A stretch of DNA of 64,000 nucleotides from Lacibacter luteus (GCF_004118265.1 NZ_SDHW01000001.1:1612001-1676000); one strand, 5' to 3'. Counted from the first letter of the stretch, positions 8,324 through 18,277 are shown. Translations and numbers: made by a program. Notes: generated from the letters alone by a model not told the origin.

Positions 8324-9574
8324 TTACCTGTACACACCAAACTTTTTACTGCTGTACCAGATATCTTTCAACGTTACACCAATTGAAAACTGGAAGTAAT
8401 TTTCCCGTACCTGGTTTAGCGAACTGTTGCCTTTTTTTCCTGCTTCCATACTGAGATTAATGCCCATAGCCGGGGTAATATTTTTACCACCACCAAACGT
8501 AATGGCATAATCAATTAAACGGTTGTTACCTGTGGCCAGGTAGCTCTGATCGTAACGAAAGCCCAGCGCCAGGTAATACTTCTCAACCGTGTATTCGTTC
8601 ACTTTAATTTTATTGCTGTACTCCATACCTGCATTAAACCCCACCGCATCCTGTATAGAAATATTCTTGTATGCAATTTTTTGCACCGGCCATTGCTGGT
8701 AAGTTCCCTGCACATGAAACGATAAGCCATTACGGTTGGCAAGACTATAACCCAAGCTGCCCGATACCGGCATTGCAAAACTGATATCTTCTGCTTTTGT
8801 ATTACTTAACACCGTATCGGCTTCAATGTATTCGATCTGGCTGTAACCTTTCAGCTTGCTGAACAATGATACAGTTGCACCAACAGTATGTTGCCATTTC
8901 TTCTTTTCCGATGAATAATATTGCAGCCCTGCAGTTACACCTGCACTGTTGTAAAACTTTGTTTCTTTTTTATCTATTTCCAATGCATACGAATTGCTGT
9001 AAAAACTGGTGGTATTCTGTAATGAACCAAATAACCACGATGTAGTAATACCTGCCGATAACTGTTTACCTAATGTATGTGCATAGGAGAAATAGGTTTG
9101 ATAAATTCCTCCCGTGCCTTGCGTGTAACGCAGGTAATCGAGATTGGGATCGTTGAGTTCAGAACTGCTTACATACTGATAATCGACCGTGCTGTAGGGT
9201 TTTAATCCAATGGCAAAAGCCGACTTTGGAGTGATCTTGTATGCAAGGGAAACTTTCTTTACAATAAAATCGCTTGCAGGACCAATAACCGTGTCGGTGC
9301 CCGGCATTTTGTACTTACTGCTTCGTCCACGAAACGACATATCGAGATTGATATTCTTGTACGGGATCACTGTTAAAGAAGCGGGGTTTGAAAAATTATA
9401 ATAGCCCACTTCTCTTCGTGAAACAGACGCACTGCCACTTGCTGCATAACGTCCGTGATCGGTTGTTTCAATATCACCGATGCCTAATACAGAATAAGGT
9501 GAAGAAATATTCTGTGCACTGCTGCTGCCTGCAATAAACAAAGCAGCTGTTAGAAAAAAATATGTTTGATTCAT
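8324..9574 (-). CDS. Outer-membrane beta-barrel protein, FadL/PorV-like
   Basis: A 416-residue protein with signal peptide MNQTYFFLTAALFIAGSSSAQ. It then reads as a barrel: NISSPYSVLGIGDIE, SNPASLTVIPYKNINLDMSF and many amphipathic strands ending in aromatic residues (FQFSIGVTLKDIWYSSKKF). The opening ...SPYS..G.GD......R....GG/S is common in a Bacteroidota outer-membrane family usually annotated as hypothetical or OmpP1/FadL-like. It is encoded 11 bp after the DUF4270 lipoprotein and probably shares its operon, suggesting a joint envelope role. Substrate unknown. Confidence 0.7.
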   Translation of the reverse strand: MNQTYFFLTAALFIAGSSSAQNISSPYSVLGIGDIETTDHGRYAASGSASVSRREVGYYNFSNPASLTVIPYKNINLDMSFRGRSSKYKMPGTDTVIGPASDFIVKKVSLAYKITPKSAFAIGLKPYSTVDYQYVSSSELNDPNLDYLRYTQGTGGIYQTYFSYAHTLGKQLSAGITTSWLFGSLQNTTSFYSNSYALEIDKKETKFYNSAGVTAGLQYYSSEKKKWQHTVGATVSLFSKLKGYSQIEYIEADTVLSNTKAEDISFAMPVSGSLGYSLANRNGLSFHVQGTYQQWPVQKIAYKNISIQDAVGFNAGMEYSNKIKVNEYTVEKYYLALGFRYDQSYLATGNNRLIDYAITFGGGKNITPAMGINLSMEAGKKGNSSLNQVRENYFQFSIGVTLKDIWYSSKKFGVYR

Positions 9575-9585
9575 CTGTTTATTTT

Positions 9586-10899
9586 TTACAGTCCAAGTAC
9601 ATACAGCTGCAGCTGTACCGAATTTTCTCCCTGCAGAATGAGGCGGTGAAACCCATCGTTAAAACTGCCGGATGCCGGTGCAAGCAGAATAGCCGATTGC
9701 GAAAACTGTCCTTCTGCAATTTTTGTATTGATGAAAGTTGTTACATCATAACTGTAATAGGTTTCCTTCCCATACAACTTATCAATTACAAGATTGCCTG
9801 TTAACATCACGGGGTTACTTGCATCGCCATTGGTAAAAGCAGCTACAGGTAAATTGGTGTTATCCGTTGAATACAGGTAAAGCGATGAAGGCAACTGAAA
9901 AGGCAAAGCCCATGTGCTGCTGTGCGGCCTTACGATCAGTTTTGCATTAAGCACACGTATGTTTGGATTTTTTTCTTTCAACGTAAGCAAGGTTGGAAAA
10001 CCAATACGTATGTACGAACCGAAACAACTGTTTAAATAACTGTAACCACCTGTTACTTCGCTGCTGAGCAATTGCGATTTTCCGTTAACTGCTGCAGCAA
10101 GATTTGTTGTTGTTGTTCGAAACTGAATACGGTTAAACTGCCGGGAATTGGTGTACACAAAATCGAGATGCTTGTAGCTTGTGTACAATCCCTTTTCATG
10201 GTAGGTTAAACGTACCAGTGTTTCTGTTCCGCTGCTGAACGATGTAACTGCTTTTGTTGAAGTTGAATCGGCTGCAATACAAATGCCTTTAAAATATTCG
10301 TAAAAATTACTGGAGTCGGATACTTCAATTGCACTTGTAACGAATTTATCCAGCAGCTCCTGCCCCAACGCATCGCTTAACCGAACAGCGATTGTTGTTC
10401 CTGTTTTGTTCGAAAGGTTGATTGTTTGCGAACCGATCTTTTCGCTGTAATGCGGAAACGAAGACCTGTTATAAAAATTTTCATCGGTTTTATTACGGAT
10501 GTTTTGCGAAAGCCGATACACGTTAAACGTAAACGGAATTGAACTATCGCCTGAAAAACTTCCCTTTGGTATTAACAACAACTGCAACGAATCGAACACA
10601 ACACTGGCATTCGCCACCGGGTTTGCACCCGGCAGCTGCAGCTCAGCATAGGAGGCTGCCGTTGTTACCCCCATATAAGAATCGTTGTTGTAACCAATGG
10701 TAAACAGCGAACTACCCGATGTAACAAACGAATCTACTTTGTATGTTCCTGTTTCTGTTTCAAAGTTGTTATAGTAGGTTACGTTCGGATCGTTTGTATA
10801 ATCGGGTTCAGCAAAATCAATATCCACTTTCTGGCAACTCTGCAGCAGCAACAGCAATACAAACAGTGTTGCACAAGATGAAACCAGCCATTTACACAT
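9586..10899 (-). CDS. DUF4270 lipoprotein
   Basis: A 437-residue surface lipoprotein. The signal peptide ends in the lipobox LLQSC (Cys about residue 22). After it comes the DUF4270 pattern: a short linker, DSFVTSGSSLFTIGYNNDSYMG, a long beta-rich region with YRLSQNI and DALGQELLDKF, and the C-terminal ATFINTKIAEGQ ... RLILQGENSVQLQLYVLGL. The family is restricted to Bacteroidota and has no assigned biochemical function. It lies between a kelch lipoprotein and an outer-membrane protein on one strand with gaps of about 11 and 29 bp, so the three look co-transcribed. Confidence 0.8.
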   Translation of the reverse strand: MCKWLVSSCATLFVLLLLLQSCQKVDIDFAEPDYTNDPNVTYYNNFETETGTYKVDSFVTSGSSLFTIGYNNDSYMGVTTAASYAELQLPGANPVANASVVFDSLQLLLIPKGSFSGDSSIPFTFNVYRLSQNIRNKTDENFYNRSSFPHYSEKIGSQTINLSNKTGTTIAVRLSDALGQELLDKFVTSAIEVSDSSNFYEYFKGICIAADSTSTKAVTSFSSGTETLVRLTYHEKGLYTSYKHLDFVYTNSRQFNRIQFRTTTTNLAAAVNGKSQLLSSEVTGGYSYLNSCFGSYIRIGFPTLLTLKEKNPNIRVLNAKLIVRPHSSTWALPFQLPSSLYLYSTDNTNLPVAAFTNGDASNPVMLTGNLVIDKLYGKETYYSYDVTTFINTKIAEGQFSQSAILLAPASGSFNDGFHRLILQGENSVQLQLYVLGL

Positions 10900-10928
10900 G
10901 CTTAAAAATTTAGAGAAATAAAAGGAAA

Positions 10929-11954
10929 TTAATTATCGTCGTCGCTTTGCTCTGTAAATGGAAAGAACTCCCACAGATCATCAAATCTTGAACTGCTGTT
11001 ATGACCTGTTGTAATAAACCCTCTTCCGTTTACAGCGAAGCCAACAGCGCCTTCTCTTGCTGTACCTTCCATTCCGGTTTTTATTTCCCATGTATCGTTG
11101 GCAATATTATAAGCCCATGTAGAACTTGTTGCAGCGCTGATGTTTCCTGTTGAGAGATAAGCAATGTCATTCATAATAAACACTACGCCATTGTTACGTG
11201 TAATATTGCTGCCATAATCATCATCATAATCTTCATCGCTTACACTGGTGATCTTTCTTTTTTCTGTCCATGCATTTGTTGCAGGATCGTACACCCAGAA
11301 ATCGTTAAGATAACTTCCGTTATTAATTCCTGTTACTACATATCCTTTATCGCTGTGTACAAATGCAACTGCATCGGTACGTTTACTACCTGCAAGACTT
11401 GCCTTCTGCGTCCAGGTATCTGTTAACGGATCATACTGCCACAGATCTTTCAAATAGTTCCCATCGTAACCGGTACCAACATAACCTTTATCTGCAATGG
11501 TAAACGCAACCGCACCATAACGTTCAGAACCGCCAAAGTCTGCAACCTGTTTCCATGCATTTGTTGCAGGATCGTACTCCCAGAAGTCTTTTAATTTTTT
11601 TATACCGTCGTAACCTGTGCCAACATAACCTTTACCGTTTGCAGCAAAAGCTACAGCGCTGTTACGTGCAATACCGGGAAAATCGGCACGTCTGTACCAT
11701 GTTCCTGTTGATTGATCGAACTCCCAAAGATCAACAAGCCTGTCAGTACCATCGTAGCCCAAACCAACAAACACTTTGTTACCGATGGTGAATGTTACTG
11801 CTTCTGTTCGGCCTACGCCTTCAAATTCGTAACTGCGTTTCCAGTTACCTGTTACATCGTCGTCATCGTCTGTTGCTTTGCTGCAGGCGCTGAGCGATAC
11901 AACAGCTGCCAGCAAAAACAAGTACGTAACTGTACGAAAACCTCTCTTGCGCAT
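10929..11954 (-). CDS. Kelch-repeat lipoprotein
   Basis: About 341 residues from MRKRGFRTV, chosen because it directly precedes a lipoprotein signal peptide (LLAAVVSLSACSKATDDDDD); the longer reading frame adds 28 residues that do not fit. The mature protein is a beta-propeller of about six kelch repeats, each carrying variants of KGYVGTGYDG, LKDFWEYDPATNAW and AVAFANGKG. The Asp run after the lipobox resembles surface-export linkers of Bacteroidota lipoproteins. It is first gene of the putative trio kelch - DUF4270 - outer-membrane protein. Probable role is a cell-surface binding protein; ligand unknown. Confidence 0.82.
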   Translation of the reverse strand: MRKRGFRTVTYLFLLAAVVSLSACSKATDDDDDVTGNWKRSYEFEGVGRTEAVTFTIGNKVFVGLGYDGTDRLVDLWEFDQSTGTWYRRADFPGIARNSAVAFAANGKGYVGTGYDGIKKLKDFWEYDPATNAWKQVADFGGSERYGAVAFTIADKGYVGTGYDGNYLKDLWQYDPLTDTWTQKASLAGSKRTDAVAFVHSDKGYVVTGINNGSYLNDFWVYDPATNAWTEKRKITSVSDEDYDDDYGSNITRNNGVVFIMNDIAYLSTGNISAATSSTWAYNIANDTWEIKTGMEGTAREGAVGFAVNGRGFITTGHNSSSRFDDLWEFFPFTEQSDDDN

Positions 11955-12261
11955 TGCGTTAAATTTAATTGTCATTCCAAAAAAGTTTAGTGAAGATGTT
12001 TGCTGCCTGCAACGGCACAGCAGCCTGTTTTGATGCACAAATATTTTTTAAAGCAGCACGAAAGAAAATGTTAAAGGGACTGAAATGGACAAAAGCGGAA
12101 GTAAAGTGTACATGAAAACAGTTGAAGAGAAACGTTCATTTATGAAGCAAAAAAAGCGAACAACAAATCTTAAAACCGTTAACAGTAAAGATTGTTAAAC
12201 CCCGTTTGCTGCGTTGAAAAAACAAGCTGCACACCGCACCTTTGCCCGATCAGCACTGTGT
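11955..12261. other. Divergent intergenic region between kelch trio and LytS/LytTR pair
   Basis: Holds the upstream regions of two divergent units. I see no clear TAnnTTTG element, terminator or RNA gene. Both flanking reading frames extend into it (with ATG or TTG starts), but these extensions precede good start codons and look non-coding. Confidence 0.5.
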
Positions 12262-13434
12262 ATGAATGAAATTTTAAAAAACAAAAAGCTACGTAACAAG
12301 CTTTTTCTTACGATACTTATTACTACTCCTTTATTTGGTTTAATAGCAGGTATACCGTTTGTTCGTTTTGAACTTAACAAGTTCTCCTTTTTTATTCCCG
12401 GCATTGCCTTTATTACAGGTATCACTTTTTTATTCTGGCTTATTAACATTACGCTGCTGATTCTTGAACAGCGCATTCCTTTCCTGCAAAAAATTGTTAT
12501 CCGCTCAGCTATCAGTATCTGTCTCTCATTTGTTATAGCAATGGGCCTGTCGGATATTATGCGTAGTTATTTTCCTCCGCCACAAATTAAACTAAGCGAA
12601 AAAAGAAACGTCGTACCCGGCGGCATGGAAATAAATCCCGGCATGAACATCGCAAACGGTCAAATAAATTTAGCGCCGCAATTAGCACTTGGCAGCAATG
12701 ATGTACTACGCATACCTAACGACCGGCGCAGGCATCGTGGATTTTTCTTTCCGCAGTTTATTCATGCGCTTACCATTAACATGATCATACTGATTGTTTG
12801 TGAACTTTTTTTGCTTACACTACGCAAACAAAAAATAGAACTCGAAAACCAGGCGTTGCGGCAGAGCAATCTTGAAGCAAGAAACAACCAGTTGAAAATG
12901 CAGCTGCATCCACATTTCCTGTTCAACTCACTTAATACATTGCGGTTACTGATGAAAAAAGATCAGCAAAAAGCCGAGCAGTATTTATTGCAGCTGGCAG
13001 ATGTACTGCGTTTTTCTACCAGCACTGCACACGACTCGTTGGTAAGCCTGAAAGATGAACTGCAGTTTTGTTTGACCTATCTCGATATGCAGAAAACAAG
13101 ATTTCAATCGATGCTGACATATACTGTTGCAAATACAGACCTGTACAATGTTGAGGGGAAGCTGCCGGTATATGCTTTGCTTACATTGGTTGAAAATGCG
13201 ATCAAACATAATACGCTTTCCAATGAAGCACCACTGCATATTGCCATCGATTATCAAAAAGAAACAAATACGATCAGCATAAAAAATACAAGACAACCAA
13301 AAGCGTATGCAGAAGAATCAACAGGCATCGGTCTGCAAAACCTTGCCGAACGTTACCGTTTACTGGCAAACGAAACAATTGTAGTAAAAACAACGAACAA
13401 CGAATTTGCCGTAACCATCAAAATATTATCCTGA
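12262..13434 (+). CDS. LytS/YehU-family membrane sensor histidine kinase
   Basis: About 390 residues from MNEILKNKKLRNK; an upstream in-frame TTG would add 16 residues of poor quality. Four hydrophobic segments in the first ~215 residues (FLTILITTPLFGLIAG, FIPGIAFITGITFLFWLINIT, SAISICLSFVIAMGL, TINMIILIVCELFLLT) anchor it. The His_kinase motif LQLHPHFLFNSLNTLRLLM follows, carrying the phospho-acceptor His, then VENAIKHNTLSNEAP and GIGLQNLAERYRLL of the ATPase. A Pro/Met/Asn-rich loop lies between spans 3 and 4. It forms a two-component system with the LytTR regulator 31 bp downstream. Confidence 0.88.
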   Translation: MNEILKNKKLRNKLFLTILITTPLFGLIAGIPFVRFELNKFSFFIPGIAFITGITFLFWLINITLLILEQRIPFLQKIVIRSAISICLSFVIAMGLSDIMRSYFPPPQIKLSEKRNVVPGGMEINPGMNIANGQINLAPQLALGSNDVLRIPNDRRRHRGFFFPQFIHALTINMIILIVCELFLLTLRKQKIELENQALRQSNLEARNNQLKMQLHPHFLFNSLNTLRLLMKKDQQKAEQYLLQLADVLRFSTSTAHDSLVSLKDELQFCLTYLDMQKTRFQSMLTYTVANTDLYNVEGKLPVYALLTLVENAIKHNTLSNEAPLHIAIDYQKETNTISIKNTRQPKAYAEESTGIGLQNLAERYRLLANETIVVKTTNNEFAVTIKILS

Positions 13435-13465
13435 TAACAACTGCATTACTAAAACTGATACGCAC

Positions 13466-14224
13466 ATGCATATTGTTTTAATTGAAGACGAACAACTGGT
13501 TTCGGATGAGCTTTGCGAACTGCTCACACAAATTGATCCATCGATTACGATCGATGCAGTGCTCAGCTCGGTAAAAGAAGCCATTACTTATTTTAACGAA
13601 CCTCATAAAACACAACTGATCTTCAGTGATATTCAACTGGGCGATGGCTACAGTTTTGAAATTTTTAAAGCTGTACAGCCAACCATTCCGGTTATTTACT
13701 GCACAGCTTACCACGATCATGCATTGCAGGCATTCGATCATAACGGTATTGCTTATGTATTGAAACCATACTCCGGAACAAGTATTGAAAATGCACTGAG
13801 CAAATACAAGATGCTGCTGCAGAATAACAGCAAACTGCCTTCTGTTAATTACGAAGCATTGCTTGCAAACATTACCGGAAAGCAAACTAAGCCACAGGTA
13901 TTGCTCATCAATAATGGCAATAAAATCATTCCTGTTAAAACAACAGAAGTGGCCTGCTTTAAAGTGGAACATAAATTTACTTCGCTTACAACTATACTTA
14001 ACCAACGTTACCAGGTAAACAGTTCGCTTGATGAACTGGAAGATCTTTGCGGCACTTCTTTCTTTCGTGCCAACCGGCAATTTCTTGTGAACAAAGAAAG
14101 TATTAAGGAAGTGGAACATTACAGTTTAAGGAAGCTCTTCATTAAACTACATGTAAAAACAGAAGAAGAGATTATCATCAACAAAACAAAAGCATCGGCA
14201 TTTCTTAACTGGCTGAAAAGTTAA
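13466..14224 (+). CDS. LytTR-family response regulator
   Basis: A 252-residue cytoplasmic transcription regulator. REC domain: acidic pair in VLIEDEQLV, phospho-acceptor Asp in IFSDIQLGDG (about residue 55), and the conserved Lys in AYVLKPYSG. The C-terminal LytTR DNA-binding domain runs from about residue 145 to the end (FKVEHKFTSLTT, YQVNSSLDELEDL, FFRANRQFLVNKESI). It is partner of the preceding LytS-type kinase. The targets are unknown; the divergent kelch/DUF4270/outer-membrane trio is the nearest candidate. Confidence 0.9.
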   Translation: MHIVLIEDEQLVSDELCELLTQIDPSITIDAVLSSVKEAITYFNEPHKTQLIFSDIQLGDGYSFEIFKAVQPTIPVIYCTAYHDHALQAFDHNGIAYVLKPYSGTSIENALSKYKMLLQNNSKLPSVNYEALLANITGKQTKPQVLLINNGNKIIPVKTTEVACFKVEHKFTSLTTILNQRYQVNSSLDELEDLCGTSFFRANRQFLVNKESIKEVEHYSLRKLFIKLHVKTEEEIIINKTKASAFLNWLKS

Positions 14225-14331
14225 AATTCAACTTTATTCCTCTCCTTTTCACATTGCTTTAATAAACGACAGTAATCCTCTGCAGTCAGTGGTACGTTAA
14301 TTGAACATACTACAAAAACAAAGGAGGCATT

Positions 14332-14919
14332 ATGAAAAATCATTTGAGCAGATGGCTATTTTTACCCGTCGTTTTACTACTACTCATCGGTTGCGGACCT
14401 GCCGCACATATTGAAAAAGACAAAGCGTTTAATTTTTCCAATTACAAAACCTTTGCATGGATCGACCAGGATGGCCAGGGAAGAAACGATCGCAACAACA
14501 GCAATGATCTTACAGAAAAAAATATTCGTGAAGCAGTAAGTAAAGAGTTAACAAAAGCCGGATGGAATGAAACAAAACGCCGGCCCGATATTTTGTTGAG
14601 TTATGATCTGTTGGTTGAACGTTCAACAGTAGAACGGAACGATCCTGTTTACACCCAGCCGTTCTACAGAACATTTTACAGCCCGGCTTACAGAAGATAT
14701 TTTATTGTAAACTATCCTTCGCAGTTTGTTGGCTACGACCGTAGTGAACGTACCATTAAAGAAGGAACCATTACAATTAATATGATTGATGCCGGAAGTG
14801 GTAAAACTGTTTGGCAGGGCTGGGCTACCGATGAGGTTAGTAACCGTAATCTTACATCAAGGGAAATTGATGCAGCGGTACGATCTATCTTTAAAAAAGC
14901 CGACCTGGCAAAACGATAA
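14332..14919 (+). CDS. DUF4136 lipoprotein
   Basis: A 195-residue lipoprotein with signal peptide ending LLLLIGCGPAAH (lipobox Cys about residue 22). The mature part matches DUF4136: FSNYKTFAWID at the start, IREAVSKELTKAGW, PDILLSYDL, GTITINMIDAGSGKTVWQGWATDEV and a C-terminal AVRSIFKKADL. These are small periplasmic or outer-membrane proteins of unknown role, often stress induced. A strong AAAGGAGG Shine-Dalgarno 5 bp before the ATG is unusual in Bacteroidota and fixes the start. It has its own terminator. Confidence 0.85.
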   Translation: MKNHLSRWLFLPVVLLLLIGCGPAAHIEKDKAFNFSNYKTFAWIDQDGQGRNDRNNSNDLTEKNIREAVSKELTKAGWNETKRRPDILLSYDLLVERSTVERNDPVYTQPFYRTFYSPAYRRYFIVNYPSQFVGYDRSERTIKEGTITINMIDAGSGKTVWQGWATDEVSNRNLTSREIDAAVRSIFKKADLAKR

Positions 14920-14925
14920 AACAAC

Positions 14926-14957
14926 AAACCCTTTCGATTACGAAAGGGTTTTGTTTT
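14926..14957 (+). terminator. Intrinsic terminator after DUF4136 gene
   Basis: Perfect 11-bp stem AAACCCTTTCG/CGAAAGGGTTT with loop ATTA, followed by TTGTTTT. Confidence 0.85.
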
Positions 14958-14976
14958 ATTCAGAATCAATAGTTGG

Positions 14977-17208
14977 CTATTTCTTTAATTCAAACTTTAC
15001 ATGTTTTGCATCACGGCTGTTACCGCCGATGAATAAATGAAATTCACCCGGCTCGTACATGTATTGCAGCTTATCGTTGTAAAAACGCAGATCGTTTGCA
15101 GTAAGCATAAATTGTACTTGCTTATGCTCCCCTTTCTTCAGTTTAATTTTTTGAAATGCTTTTAATTCTTTTACGGGCCGTACTACCGAACCTGTAATAT
15201 CTCTTATGTAGAGCTGTACTACTTCTTCGCCATCGAAATTACCGTTATTGGTAACCGTAACTGTAGCAGTTAATGTTTCGCCCGGTTTAAGCGAAAACTT
15301 ATTCAGTTGAATTTCGCTGTACTGAAAATTGGTGTAACTCAATCCAAAACCAAATGGATACTGCGGACTGTTTACTAAATCGGTGTAAGCCGAAACATAG
15401 TTTACATCGGTTTCACTTTTTGCAGGACGGCCGGTATTGTAATGATTGTAATAGATGGGAATCTGTCCTTCACTTCTTGGAAAAGTCATTGGCAGTTTAC
15501 CCGAAGGATTATAATCGCCAAACAACACATCGGCAATTGCATCGGCACCTTTTGTACCCAACCACCAGGTGTATAAAATGGCAGGAACATTTTCTGCAGT
15601 CCAGTTAAACACCAACGGTCTGCCTGCTGCAATTAATACAACAACGGGCTTACCTGTTGCTGCAACGGCTTTGATCAACTCTTCCTGCACACCGGGTATA
15701 TGAATATTGCTACGGCTTTTTGCCTCACCACTCATGTTTCTTGTTTCACCAACATAGATCACCACCACATCTGCATTCGATGCTGTAGTAACTGCCTCTG
15801 CAAAACCTTCACGGCTTGTATCTGTCAGTTCACAACCTTTTGCATAAAGCAATTGTGTGTTGCTGCCCACTTTGTTCTGAACAGCTTGATATAAACTCGG
15901 CACACGAACAGAATCATCATCCCAATCGTAACTCCAGAAACCCAGATGTTCTTTTACTGCTTTTACCAGCGGACCAACTAATGCGATCTTTTTTGTTTGT
16001 TTTGAAATTGGCAACAGCTGCTTTTCGTTCTTCAGCAACACAATACTCTTTGCAGCTATTTCTTTTGCAGCCGCAAGATGTTGCGGATTATTCCATTGTT
16101 GTTTTTCCCGTTCTACATTGCTGAATTTGTACGGATCGGCGAACAAACCCAATTCGTATTTCTTACGCAGAATACGACGCACCGCATCATCAATTACACT
16201 CATCTTTACTTTACCTTCTTTCACCAACCGTGCAAGATGCTGAATGTATGCACGGCTTTCCATATCCATATCGCTGCCGGCATTTGCTGCCAGCATTGCG
16301 GCTTCGTAATTATCTTTTGCATAACCATGATTCACCATTTCGCCCACACTGCCCCAATCGCTCACAACAAAACCGGTGAACTTCCACTGGCCTTTTAAAA
16401 TATCCCGTTGCAAAAAGCGGTTACCCGTTGCCGGTACACCGTTGAGATCGTTGAACGAATTCATAAACGTTGCAGCACCTGCATCGACAGCGGCTTTAAA
16501 TGGCGGCAGATACGTTTCATACAACATGCGGTTGCTCATGTCAACCGAATTATAATCACGACCGCCAATTGCTGCACCATAGGCAGCAAAATGTTTTACA
16601 CATGCAAGCACCGCATCGGTATAACCAAACCCATTTCCCTGGAAACCTTTTACTCTTGCTTTTGCAATAAACGAACCAAGCAAGGGATCTTCGCCTGCGC
16701 CTTCCATTACACGACCCCAGCGAGGATCACGACTAATGTCAACCATTGGTGCAAATGTCCAGTGTATACCTGCTGCACTTGCTTCAATAGCTGCAATGCG
16801 TGCACTCAGTTCAATGGCTTCCATATCCCAACTGGCAGCTTCGGCTAATGGCAAAGGAAAAATAGTACGGTAACCATGTATTACATCCTGTCCGAACAAT
16901 AATGGAATTTTCAAACGGCTCTGCATCGCAATTTCCTGTAAAGAACGTGTACGTTCTGCACCGGTTACATTCAGGTAAGAACCGATCATTCCCTTACGCA
17001 CCTGCGTTTGTTTATCACCATCTTTTGTAATAGGCCCGGTTGCAGCAAAGTCGCTGCTGTATTGGTTCATCTGCCCGATCTTTTCTTCCAGCGTCATCAA
17101 ACGTATCAACGAATCGAGAAAACGATTCATCTTCGATACATTGGTTGTTTGCGCAGAAATAAGAACAGTACTTAAAGAAAAAAAGAGTAAGAGTGCAACA
17201 CGCTTCAT
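14977..17208 (-). CDS. bglX: Glycoside hydrolase family 3 beta-glucosidase (BglX-like)
   Basis: A 743-residue exported GH3 enzyme with signal peptide MKRVALLLFFSLSTVLISAQ. N-terminal TIM-barrel: LFGQDVIHGYRTIFPLPLAEAASWD, FAPMVDISRDPRWGRVMEGAGEDP, CVKHFAAYGA. The nucleophile Asp is in GFVVSDWGSV. The second alpha/beta domain carries ALVGPLVKA and GEAKSRSNI, and a C-terminal fibronectin-III-like domain closes the protein (QLYIRDITGSVVRPVKELKAF). It probably cleaves oligosaccharides to glucose in the periplasm. It is the last gene of the glucan locus; with two GH16 genes upstream it supports beta-1,3-glucan (laminarin-like) use. Confidence 0.9.
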   Translation of the reverse strand: MKRVALLLFFSLSTVLISAQTTNVSKMNRFLDSLIRLMTLEEKIGQMNQYSSDFAATGPITKDGDKQTQVRKGMIGSYLNVTGAERTRSLQEIAMQSRLKIPLLFGQDVIHGYRTIFPLPLAEAASWDMEAIELSARIAAIEASAAGIHWTFAPMVDISRDPRWGRVMEGAGEDPLLGSFIAKARVKGFQGNGFGYTDAVLACVKHFAAYGAAIGGRDYNSVDMSNRMLYETYLPPFKAAVDAGAATFMNSFNDLNGVPATGNRFLQRDILKGQWKFTGFVVSDWGSVGEMVNHGYAKDNYEAAMLAANAGSDMDMESRAYIQHLARLVKEGKVKMSVIDDAVRRILRKKYELGLFADPYKFSNVEREKQQWNNPQHLAAAKEIAAKSIVLLKNEKQLLPISKQTKKIALVGPLVKAVKEHLGFWSYDWDDDSVRVPSLYQAVQNKVGSNTQLLYAKGCELTDTSREGFAEAVTTASNADVVVIYVGETRNMSGEAKSRSNIHIPGVQEELIKAVAATGKPVVVLIAAGRPLVFNWTAENVPAILYTWWLGTKGADAIADVLFGDYNPSGKLPMTFPRSEGQIPIYYNHYNTGRPAKSETDVNYVSAYTDLVNSPQYPFGFGLSYTNFQYSEIQLNKFSLKPGETLTATVTVTNNGNFDGEEVVQLYIRDITGSVVRPVKELKAFQKIKLKKGEHKQVQFMLTANDLRFYNDKLQYMYEPGEFHLFIGGNSRDAKHVKFELKK

Positions 17209-17238
17209 AGTTGTGTTGATTTAGTATTAAAACAATCG

Positions 17239-18048
17239 TTATTGATATACACGAACATAATCAATTTCCATACGCTGCGAAAAAATGGCATCATCCACAC
17301 CAAACTTGCCGCCCCAGTTACCACCTACTGCAACATTTAATAACAGGTGAAACTGTTTATCAAAAGGCCATGCTTCACTACCTGATTTATTATTCACGAA
17401 ACGATGATATTCTTTCCCGTCAAGTAAAAAAATAATTTTGTCGGCCGACCAATCAATGGCATACACATGAAATGCCGTGGACAGATCTTTTACCAAAATA
17501 CTGCTGCCAACCTGTGTACCCTTTACATGATTAAATGCGCCGGTGTGTACTGTTGCAAACAACGAATCGGGCAGGTAGCCAACATATTCCATAATGTCAA
17601 TTTCGCCACTGTGCGGCCATCCGCCATATTCCCATTTGGTCGGCAACATCCAGATGGCAGGCCATATACCTTTCCCTGCCGGAAGTTTGGCTTTTATTTC
17701 AATGCGACCATATTTCCAATCGCCTTTGTTTTTCGAAACCAAACGTGCAGATGAATAATTTGCATCTTCCATTTTTTCTTTATGTGCTTCGATGATGAGT
17801 TTGCCGTTTTCAACCCTTGCGTTTTCTTTCCGTTCTTTGGTATAATACTGCAATTCATTATTTCCCCAACCACAATTATTGGGACAGCCACGGCCAATAT
17901 CGTAACTCCATTTTGTACTGTCGGGCAAACCATTGGTTGTAAACTCATCGCTCCAAACCAGTTTTCGTTTTTTCTGAACCTGTGCATTGGCTGTTACGCC
18001 AACACCTAACAACAGCAACAGTAAAACTTGTAGTGTACTTGTTTTCAT
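17239..18048 (-). CDS. Glycoside hydrolase family 16 endo-beta-glucanase (laminarinase-like)
   Basis: A 269-residue secreted single-domain GH16. Signal peptide MKTSTLQVLLLLLLGVGVTANAQ, then LVWSDEFTTNGLPDSTKWSY, PAIWMLPTKWEYGGWP and the catalytic signature GEIDIMEYVG (E-x-D-x-x-E, nucleophile and acid/base Glu). The core ends with WSADKIIFLLDGK and MEIDYVRVYQ. The GEIDIME form with an extra Met is characteristic of laminarinase/beta-1,3-glucanase subfamilies. The 30-bp gap to the GH3 gene suggests co-transcription; the 229-bp gap upstream may carry its own promoter. Confidence 0.9.
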   Translation of the reverse strand: MKTSTLQVLLLLLLGVGVTANAQVQKKRKLVWSDEFTTNGLPDSTKWSYDIGRGCPNNCGWGNNELQYYTKERKENARVENGKLIIEAHKEKMEDANYSSARLVSKNKGDWKYGRIEIKAKLPAGKGIWPAIWMLPTKWEYGGWPHSGEIDIMEYVGYLPDSLFATVHTGAFNHVKGTQVGSSILVKDLSTAFHVYAIDWSADKIIFLLDGKEYHRFVNNKSGSEAWPFDKQFHLLLNVAVGGNWGGKFGVDDAIFSQRMEIDYVRVYQ

Positions 18049-18277
18049 GTGTTAATTTTTTATTTGATTTTGGCCACATGTTATTCGCCACAATAAAATC
18101 TTCATTTCGGTTGGTAATAAAATGAATATTTTATGATGGCTCATTTCATAAAAAAGATATTAAAGCTGTAAGCGAGCAAAAAAGCAAAGCAGAAGATACT
18201 TAATTCGAGAAAAAAACACGATCCGCTTTTGCTATTGATTATGGGAATGCCCTTAACATTCCTGCTATATGACTCAA

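Noticed and set aside
18241-18262. GGAATG/CATTCC hairpin after the GH16 lipoprotein gene
   Set aside because: No T-run on the minus strand, so not called as a terminator.
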